Shown: piece by piece, positions 46,301 through 50,954 of the stretch
Layout: each line of letters opens with the position of its first letter
How positions within the stretch are numbered: position 1 is the first letter of the stretch
DNA from: an uncultured Bacteroides sp.
GTDB taxonomy: Bacteria > Bacteroidota > Bacteroidia > Bacteroidales > Bacteroidaceae
DNA: 50,954 nt
Reading direction: 5' to 3'
Assembly: GCA_900556625.1 (NCBI GenBank)
Contig: USPQ01000014.1
Location: 1 to 50,954 of the forward strand
Notes under the pieces: model-generated
Told to the model about the DNA's origin: nothing
The model's input: only the letters and a program-made list of their open reading frames with translations
Databases searched by the model: none
Translations under genes and position numbers: made by a program

Positions 46301-47352
46301 TATTTCTCAAAATGGGTATACGAGCGCGGATAATAGTTTACTCCGCCAAAATACGAACCGATCCATATACCATCTTCACGGTCTTTGCAAAAAGAATAAA
46401 TTGCATTATCAGACAAAGAATAGGGATCATACTCAGAACTACGCAAGTGCGTATACTTCCCCGTACGGAGATTATAAATATAAGCTCCGCTTTCTGTACC
46501 TATCCATAACTCATTATCCGTAGCAAAAAGTAATGTCCGACAATAGATGGATTCATTATCTTCATCTTTCAACAACAAATCCCGTAATTTACCCGAAGTC
46601 AGATTCAATTCTTTCACTCCTCCTTTTAAAGAACCAATATATAAACAATTGTATGCTCCCGGGAGTATTTCACTCACAACGTCATTATTATAAGTTTCCT
46701 CATTATCAATAGGTGATATATAAGGATGAAGAGTTTTCAACTCATCTTTCGAATAAAACAATCCGTCACCGTAGAAGCCAATCCAGATAGTACCACTATT
46801 ATCAACCGTCAGGCATTTCACATTGGTAGAGACCAATGGATGATCGGTCAGAATATAGTTTCTCAAGGTTTGCTTTTTCAAATCATAACAAAACAAGTTT
46901 TGCGCCTCTGCAGCTATCCATACCCTTCCCTGACTGTCTCCTGAAATCATAGCAACGGCTCGTTCCACCCTTGTGTTTTTGTCACTCTGTTCTACAAAAT
47001 GACGAAAAGTATCTTTCTCCGGATAATAGATATAGACTCCCACATCAGTCCCTACCCAGATATTACCTTCGATATCTTCATAAAGAGAAGTCACAAAATT
47101 ATTGCCCAGACTTCTCGGATTGTTTCTATCGTACTTAAAATGCCGGAAAGATACCCCATCATATCGATCTAATCCATCTTTCGTACCAAACCACATAAAA
47201 CCTTTCGAGTCCTGCAAGATAGCACTGACTGTGTTTTGTGACAACCCATTCTGGCTACTAAGATTCTTAAAATAATAATGTTCATTAACCGTTTGTGCAC
47301 GGCTAAGAATTCCAATTATTAAAGAAATAAACGTTATTATAATTTTTTTCAT
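43336..47352 (-). CDS. hybrid two-component system sensor/regulator of the PUL
   Basis: This 1338-residue protein holds a whole phosphorelay in one chain. A signal peptide is followed by a periplasmic sensor of repeated propeller blades (many D.GxIWIGT-type repeats, about residues 25-690) and a Y_Y_Y domain (about 700-775), then a membrane segment (about 784-807). The HisKA domain has H843 (NVAHEIRTPLT), the ATPase has NLLNNAVKYA and GTGIGLALS, and the receiver (about 1091-1200) has D1141 (VVSDVVMPRMDGF). The C-terminal AraC helix-turn-helix (about 1235-1338) ends SPSYFSKCFQKQFGVLPKEF. These regulators bind an oligosaccharide in the periplasm and activate their own PUL. The shared boxes at P1 and P2 are its likely targets. 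Confidence 0.95.
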   Translation of the reverse strand: MKKIIITFISLIIGILSRAQTVNEHYYFKNLSSQNGLSQNTVSAILQDSKGFMWFGTKDGLDRYDGVSFRHFKYDRNNPRSLGNNFVTSLYEDIEGNIWVGTDVGVYIYYPEKDTFRHFVEQSDKNTRVERAVAMISGDSQGRVWIAAEAQNLFCYDLKKQTLRNYILTDHPLVSTNVKCLTVDNSGTIWIGFYGDGLFYSKDELKTLHPYISPIDNEETYNNDVVSEILPGAYNCLYIGSLKGGVKELNLTSGKLRDLLLKDEDNESIYCRTLLFATDNELWIGTESGAYIYNLRTGKYTHLRSSEYDPYSLSDNAIYSFCKDREDGIWIGSYFGGVNYYPRSYTHFEKYYPKGEENSLHGKRVREFCRDNYGVLWIGTEDGGLNRFNLNTKEFSFFAPSAGFTNIHGLCLVDDKLWVGTFSKGLKIIDTRTGTVLKTYQKNSSPRSLIDNSIFAICRTATGDIYLGTMFGLVKYNKQSDDFDRIPELNGKFVYDIKEDSGGNIWLATYANGAYCYNVNDRKWKNYVHDEKDTTSLSYNKVSSIFEDSYHRIWLTTQGGGFCLFHPESETFTSYNSTDGLPSDVVYQIVEDKDGQLWLTTNNGLVYFQPKTETMKVYTTANGLLGDQFNYRSSFEDENGMIYFGGIDGFIAFNPKSFSENKNLPTVVITDFLLFNKEVYADEPNSPLEKNITFSDKIVLRADQNSFSFRISALGYQAPGMNKLMYKLEGFDNEWLSIGESPLITYANLRYGDYIFRVKAANDNGVWNNNEISLSIRILPPFYLSIWAYCIYILLIIGCSVYLILYLKRRSNRKHHRQMEKFEQEKEREIYYAKIDFFTNVAHEIRTPLTLINGPLENILLKKTVDPEIREDLNIMKQNTERLLSLTNQLLDFRKTESQGFRLNFAECNVTEVLKETYNRFTSLARQRELDFVLNIGEQDFYAHVNKEAFTKIVSNLLNNAVKYAETYVHVFLEMNGIGEKRMFYIRTVNDGVIIPNEMKEEIFKPFVRFNEKEDGKVTTGTGIGLALSRSLAELHQGSLMMLEGEEANVFCLSLPVEQDSVIKLTSEYKSVEEENVVERRTELADSRGDKPVVLVADDNPDMLSFIVRQLESNYVVVTANDGVEALKVLDNQEVSLVVSDVVMPRMDGFELCKLIKSKLDYSHIPVILLTAKTNIQSKIEGLELGADAYIEKPFSVGYLQACIANLINSREKLRQAFAQSPFVAANTMALTKADEEFMKKLNEIIQNNLHNPDFSMDDIVDSLNMSRSNFYRKIKGVLDLSPNEYLRLERLKRAAQLLKEGNGRVNEICYMVGFNSPSYFSKCFQKQFGVLPKEFAG

Positions 47353-47388
47353 ATATTCGGTTTATAACACTTCTTTTATTCAACTTAC

Positions 47389-47396
47389 CAAATGTA
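47389..47396 (-). promoter_or_regulatory. candidate -7 box of the PUL regulator gene
   Basis: The minus strand reads TACATTTG, matching TAnnTTTG, 37 bp before the ATG at 47352. The -33 region is A/T-rich without a clear TTTG, so weak constitutive expression is plausible. The conserved P1/P2 boxes are absent here. Confidence 0.45.
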
Positions 47397-47451
47397 GGTG
47401 AAATAACAATCGAAAAATAGAAGATACGTCCCAATGAATGAAAAAATAGTC

Positions 47452-49512
47452 TTATTTCTCTATTTTAATACGTGCATCTACGGCCACAACAGCCTTTTCC
47501 GTTGCGAGAAGCGGATTGATATCCATTTCTTTGATTTCCGTTGCAAACCGGAGCAAGGTAGACAAACGGACAATAATTTCAGCAAATTTATCCTCGTTTA
47601 CTCCCTTCTGGCCTCGCGTTCCCTGGATGATTTTATAGGCGCGCAATGAGTGAATCATCGAATAAGCCTCCTCATAAGAAAGCGGAGCCAAACCGGAAGA
47701 TACATCTTTGAGCACTTCCACAAAAATACCCCCTAAACCGCAAAGCACTACATGGCCGAACTTCTCCTCATATTTCGCACCAATGAACAGTTCTGTCCCT
47801 TTCAGCATAGGCTGCACCATTATCGACCTGGCATCAGGGATCTGCATCATCCGGTCAAATTCCAGTGCCAAGTGTTGCTCGCTTTTAATATTCAGCACCA
47901 CTCCGCCGACATCCGATTTATGCACCGGACCGACAACCTTAGCCACTACGGGGAATCCACATCGGCGGGCGAAGGCTACGATCTCTTCCTTATTATCCGA
48001 AACAAATTCGTCTACCAACGGGATACCTGCCGCATGGAGCAATGCCTGTACATAATGAGGCTCGATATATCCGTCTTCCGGAATCGAATCAATAATACGA
48101 CGAATCCTCGGGACATCCACTCCAAACAATTCTATTTCAGGAACAGCCGGTTTAGGAGCATTAACGATACGCGAAAGGGCCGTCCCGAGTGTCACTTCAT
48201 CGGCAAAGTTCACGTGCCCTTTAGCAAGAAACGCTGCAACTTCAGCTCCGGCAGTATTGATAGAAGGAAGAATCGGGAAAATCGGTTTCTTGCAAGTTTG
48301 CATCTTCTCGTGAAGCACATCATACATTTCAAACATAGTAACCAATCCCGGAGTTCCGAAGATAGCCATCATGGCATCTATGTTTTCAAGCTTTTCTTCA
48401 CAGTAATCAATGCAGAGACGCAAATGCTCCGGTGTCCCGGTAGCCAGAATATCTATCGGATTTCCAACGGCAGCACCGGGAAAAAGTTGAGTTTTCAGTT
48501 CTTCCGCCAATTCGCCTTCGAGCTTCGGTACGTTCAAACCGCCTTTACTCAACGCATCTGTCAACATTACCCCCGGTCCTCCGGCATGAGTGATAATGGC
48601 AAAATTCTTTCCTTTCAATTCGGGTAAAGTAAATACACAACCTACGGTCGTCAGTTCCTCGCGAGAGAAACAACGCACAATTCCTGCTTTACGGAACAAC
48701 GCCTCTACCGCTGAGTCGGAACTTGCAATCGCTCCCGTATGAGAAGATGCCGCACGGCTTCCGCTCTCCGAACTTCCGGCCTTGATAGCAGCAATCTTAC
48801 ATCCTTTTCTTATCAAAGAGGAAGCATGAAACAATAATCTGTCCGGGTTCTGAATACTTTCAATATAAAGCAATTTCAGATGTGAATCTTTCTCGGGATC
48901 AAAGTTCTCGTCCATAAATTGCAAGACATCTTCTACACCGATCTGTTTGGCATTACCTACCGACCAGACAGAATTAAATTGCAATCCTTTCGTCACCGCA
49001 CTTTCCAGAATAAACACCGCTGTTGCACCGGAACTGGAGATTAGATCAACTCCTTTCAGGTTCAGGTTAGGGATAGGTTGGCTGAACACGCTATGATGCC
49101 AGGTATTCATCAAACCGATACAATTAGGTCCAATCAGCGAAGCGCCGTATTTATTCACAGTTTCCAGGATACGTTCTTCCAATAGCGCCCCTTCATGCGT
49201 TTCTTCTCCAAATCCGGCAGAGAGTATGATAAATGCCCGAGTTTGTTTTGTACTAGCCAATGTTTCCACAATATCGGGACACAGTCCGGCAGGCACAGCC
49301 AATACTGCCAAATCCGTATCAGGAAGATCTTTCACATCTGCAAAGGCGGGAACTCCTTGTACTTCCTTCTCCTTCGGGTTTACCGCCCGAAGTTCTCCCT
49401 GATAACCTCCGTTTATCAAGTTCTTTAATATTGCGCCACCCGGCTTATGTACATTATTCGAAGCCCCTACTACAACAATACTTTCAGGGCGAAGCAACTG
49501 GGTTGTTATCAT
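47452..49512 (-). CDS. ADP-forming acyl-CoA (acetate-CoA) synthetase, fused alpha-beta
   Basis: This 686-residue cytoplasmic enzyme interconverts acetyl-CoA (or another acyl-CoA), ADP and phosphate with the acid, CoA and ATP. Fused domains are the CoA-binding Rossmann domain (VVVGASNNVHKPGGAILKNL, about 14-33), the CoA-ligase-like domain with catalytic phospho-His H258 (SRAASSHTGAIAS), the flavodoxin-like region (FAIITHAGGPGVMLTDAL), and a C-terminal ATP-grasp domain (about 460-686; VAKVVGPVHKSDVGGVV; INPLLATEKAVVAVDARI). It could conserve energy during acetate formation. Its own promoter box lies at 49544-49551. It is not part of the PUL; it lies upstream of the regulator gene in the same orientation. 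Confidence 0.88.
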   Translation of the reverse strand: MITTQLLRPESIVVVGASNNVHKPGGAILKNLINGGYQGELRAVNPKEKEVQGVPAFADVKDLPDTDLAVLAVPAGLCPDIVETLASTKQTRAFIILSAGFGEETHEGALLEERILETVNKYGASLIGPNCIGLMNTWHHSVFSQPIPNLNLKGVDLISSSGATAVFILESAVTKGLQFNSVWSVGNAKQIGVEDVLQFMDENFDPEKDSHLKLLYIESIQNPDRLLFHASSLIRKGCKIAAIKAGSSESGSRAASSHTGAIASSDSAVEALFRKAGIVRCFSREELTTVGCVFTLPELKGKNFAIITHAGGPGVMLTDALSKGGLNVPKLEGELAEELKTQLFPGAAVGNPIDILATGTPEHLRLCIDYCEEKLENIDAMMAIFGTPGLVTMFEMYDVLHEKMQTCKKPIFPILPSINTAGAEVAAFLAKGHVNFADEVTLGTALSRIVNAPKPAVPEIELFGVDVPRIRRIIDSIPEDGYIEPHYVQALLHAAGIPLVDEFVSDNKEEIVAFARRCGFPVVAKVVGPVHKSDVGGVVLNIKSEQHLALEFDRMMQIPDARSIMVQPMLKGTELFIGAKYEEKFGHVVLCGLGGIFVEVLKDVSSGLAPLSYEEAYSMIHSLRAYKIIQGTRGQKGVNEDKFAEIIVRLSTLLRFATEIKEMDINPLLATEKAVVAVDARIKIEK

Positions 49513-49543
49513 ATCATACGCTGGTTTTCATTTAACTTAGGTA

Positions 49544-49551
49544 CAAATATA
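49544..49551 (-). promoter_or_regulatory. -7 box of the acyl-CoA synthetase gene
   Basis: The minus strand reads TATATTTG, matching TAnnTTTG, 32 bp before the ATG at 49512. A TTTC lies 20 bp upstream in the -33 position. Confidence 0.5.
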
Positions 49552-49664
49552 TTCTTTCTTATGAGAAAAAAGAAAGAAAAAGGGGAGAATTGCATATAGA
49601 AATAGGCTATCGAGAAGAAAAAAATAAAATATCAGTTAGATTATACTAGCTTTTTGAAATATAA

Positions 49665-49698
49665 AAGGGCATCTTACTATTTGTACTAACCCGCCCTT
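49665..49698 (-). terminator. terminator-like hairpin after the Rhs relic
   Basis: Arms AAGGGC (49665-49670) and GCCCTT (49693-49698) enclose a 22-nt loop. On the minus strand the stem is followed by TTATATTTC. It begins 3 bp after the stop codon of the Rhs core fragment. Confidence 0.5.
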
Positions 49699-49700
49699 CT

Positions 49701-49808
49701 CTAGAGATTTACACAGTAATTGTTAGGATTTAACGAATGATATCTCTCAGACTCCGGATCTACTACATACCAACATCCAATAGCTGCATCATACAAAATA
49801 ATCTTGCT
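49701..49808 (-). pseudogene. relic of an Rhs repeat-associated core domain
   Basis: The minus-strand frame from 49808 to the stop at 49701 reads LYDAAIGCWYVVDPESERY followed by HSLNPNNYCVNL. This matches the Rhs core signature (YDAAIGRF..VDPLAEKYYS.SPYAYC.NNP) at most positions. The fragment has 35 codons, a stop codon directly upstream, and no start. It ends where intact cores continue into NNP and the variable toxin tip. It is a decayed copy of a second Rhs core, downstream of the toxin and candidate immunity genes. Confidence 0.8.
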
Positions 49809-49853
49809 CTAATATGCTGATTTAGTTTAGACAACTTATATATCAGAGCAAGA
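49802..49853 (-). repeat. inverted repeat after the candidate immunity gene
   Basis: Perfect 9-bp arms TCTTGCTCT (49802-49810) and AGAGCAAGA (49845-49853) enclose a 34-nt loop, about 45 bp after the stop codon of the 121-residue gene on the minus strand. It overlaps the start of the Rhs relic. It may be a terminator hairpin or a rearrangement scar. Confidence 0.55.
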
Positions 49854-49897
49854 CTGTTTTATTAACTTTATATTACGATAAGACAGATAACATAAAA

Positions 49898-50263
49898 TTA
49901 TAATGGTATTTGTTTATAAAATTTCGAAACTAATAATATGTCATTAGTTGCAAAATCAAAATCAATCCAAATAGTTTTCTGAAAAAAATAAAAGAATCTA
50001 TGCTGCACTTGGATATTATTACATTTCGCAGAAACCTTGTAAAAGCCGACCCTCATTTTCTTCTTTTCCAACAGCATTGGAATCTCATAAGCTTTTAAAA
50101 AGCCATTATATAATACCTTATCATCCACCGAAATAGTAACATTAATTTCTTTGCTATTTTCATAAGAGTTACCTACAAATATTAACGCAGTTCTGGATGT
50201 AACACACACACAACACACACATAATATTATTCCTATCGTTATTATTATTTTTTTTCCTTTCAT
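49898..50263 (-). CDS. small hypothetical membrane or secreted protein, candidate Rhs immunity protein
   Basis: This 121-residue protein is not recognised. It begins with a positively charged, strongly hydrophobic segment (about residues 4-22, KKIIITIGIILCVCCVCV) that is either a signal peptide or a membrane anchor. The rest is beta-rich (EINVTISVDDKVLYNGFLKAYEIP; IWIDFDFATNDILLV). The CVCCVCV stretch is encoded by a TG-repeat tract (about 50202-50221). It lies directly downstream of the Rhs metalloprotease toxin remnant, separated by a hairpin, which is the usual place for the cognate immunity gene. A membrane or periplasmic location would fit blocking an incoming toxin. The role is inferred from position only. 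Confidence 0.6.
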   Translation of the reverse strand: MKGKKIIITIGIILCVCCVCVTSRTALIFVGNSYENSKEINVTISVDDKVLYNGFLKAYEIPMLLEKKKMRVGFYKVSAKCNNIQVQHRFFYFFQKTIWIDFDFATNDILLVSKFYKQIPL

Positions 50264-50329
50264 AATTTCATCTATATTATCGCCATTTAAGACCTAAATT
50301 ATATATATCGACAACAAGATTATTATAAT

Positions 50330-50366
50330 GAATATATGGGTAAGGTATTTTTCTACCCATATATTC
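50330..50366 (-). terminator. hairpin between the Rhs toxin gene and the 121-residue gene
   Basis: Perfect 13-bp arms GAATATATGGGTA (50330-50342) and TACCCATATATTC (50354-50366) enclose an 11-nt loop, 10 bp after the downstream stop codon of the Rhs gene. The sequence after it on the minus strand is A/T-rich but lacks a clean U run. Confidence 0.65.
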
Positions 50367-50376
50367 TAAATAATTA

Positions 50377-50954
50377 CTACCTTGTATTTAGATTATTTTG
50401 TTGCTGCAACATGATAACTCTTTGGTTGCTATTGCTGTTGTGAACAACTCCTCCCTGCTTCATTATATTAAATGGATTCTGCGAATGTGATAATCCCAAT
50501 TGCATGCCCAAACTCATGAGTAGCTGTAAAAGTTTTATTATAAGACAAATTATTCGACAACCAATTATTATTAGCAAAATCGCTTGAAGCCAAAGTCATA
50601 ACCTTTCCACCTAACATACTTGTTGCTCCACGCGCTCCTTTACTATCGCTATCTGCTAATACAAATAAATGATCAGAGTTTTCGACATCTTTCATAGAAG
50701 TTGCAACTTTAAGATCCATATCAACCTTTAAATTGTAAGTCTTATTATCGCTCCATTCAAATTTTCCTTCATAAGTACTTTTTATATCAGAAACTATATC
50801 TTTGGCAGCTCTAGCCATATTTATATTATCACTTGAATTATTAAATATCTTTGCAGTTACATGCATAGTGACAATATCACCATTCCGAGTATACCAAATA
50901 CTATCTCCATTCACATCAATATTATTCACCGGATTATTTGCGCCATATTGATAA
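50377..50954 (-). pseudogene. C-terminus of an Rhs toxin with metalloprotease tip, frameshifted, partial
   Basis: The minus-strand frame enters from beyond the window with YQYGANNPVNNIDVNG, the end of an Rhs core (NNP..xIDxxG). About 150 residues of a variable tip follow, ending in HEFGHAIG, a zinc-protease HExxHxxG motif. That frame then reads 8 foreign residues and stops at 50468. Reading one base less in the GGG at 50497-50495 gives instead LSHSQNPFNIMKQGG, the third zinc ligand (His) and Met-turn of a metzincin, continuing to a stop at 50377. So a single-base insertion splits the active site. It is either an inactivated toxin tip or a sequencing error. Such tips are delivered to rival cells by secretion systems. 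Confidence 0.8.

Larger units (their letters stand above)
49513..49897. other. 385-bp gap with Rhs relic and hairpins
   Basis: No intact gene is present. From left to right it holds the promoter of the CoA synthetase gene (49544-49551), a purine-rich stretch, a terminator-like stem (49665-49698), an Rhs core fragment (49701-49808), and a 9-bp-arm inverted repeat (49802-49853). Confidence 0.7.

Noticed and set aside
47752..48627. Open frame of 291 codons on the plus strand
   Set aside because: It is antisense to the acyl-CoA synthetase gene, whose domains and motifs are complete. The translated product is low in recognisable structure and rich in His, Arg and Ser, as expected of an antisense frame.
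50468..50954. Treating the stop at 50468 as the natural end of the Rhs tip
   Set aside because: The last 8 residues in that frame look foreign, while the neighbouring frame supplies the missing zinc ligand and Met-turn in perfect register. A frameshift explains it better.
1..50954. CRISPR array, tRNA, rRNA or riboswitch
   Set aside because: I looked for regularly spaced repeats, tRNA-like cloverleafs and known riboswitch cores in the gaps and saw none that could be supported.

Overview
The window is chromosomal DNA of a Bacteroides-type gut bacterium (Bacteroidales). The evidence is two SusC/SusD pairs, a hybrid two-component regulator with a periplasmic sensor, many lipoprotein signal peptides, moderate-to-low G+C, and promoters of the Bacteroides form (TTTG, about 20 bp, TAnnTTTG). 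The exact species cannot be decided from the sequence alone.

Layout. Positions 1-5430 are housekeeping genes: a minus-strand operon aroQ, pyk, O-methyltransferase, rbfA and a LolE/FtsX-like permease, divergent from xerD. Positions 5570-13220 lie on the plus strand: a probably abundant OmpA/TPR lipoprotein, a membrane-anchored TPR/helix-turn-helix regulator, a six-bladed beta-propeller protein, a thioredoxin-fold lipoprotein that has lost both active-site cysteines, and the ComM/YifB ATPase. A 650-bp convergent gap follows. It holds three palindromes spaced exactly 22 bp apart, a bidirectional terminator and a REP-like double hairpin.

Positions 13876-47352 form one large polysaccharide utilisation locus (PUL) on the minus strand. 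The hybrid two-component regulator (43336-47352) comes first. Operon A is SusC-SusD plus two putative surface lipoproteins (35848-42907). Operon B is GH2, GH105, a second SusC-SusD, a DUF2264 (GH154-type) protein, a metallophosphoesterase, a sulfatase, GH88, a 1544-residue GH43+GH106 fusion, GH127 and an unrecognised alpha/alpha-barrel protein (13876-35568). The two operons start from promoters with the same architecture: a -7 box, exactly 31 bp, a 29-bp box identical at 25 positions, then a second 18-bp box. This is the best candidate for the regulator's binding site. The enzyme set suggests an acidic glycan bearing rhamnose, arabinose, uronic acid and sulfate. No polysaccharide lyase or clear endo-acting enzyme is present, so the substrate stays an inference.

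After an ADP-forming acyl-CoA synthetase (47452-49512) the window ends in a decaying Rhs polymorphic-toxin locus on the minus strand. It contains the C-terminus of an Rhs protein with a metzincin-like metalloprotease tip that is frameshifted inside the zinc-binding motif, a small membrane or secreted protein in the immunity-gene position, and a 35-codon relic of another Rhs core.

No tRNA, rRNA, CRISPR array or intact insertion sequence was seen.
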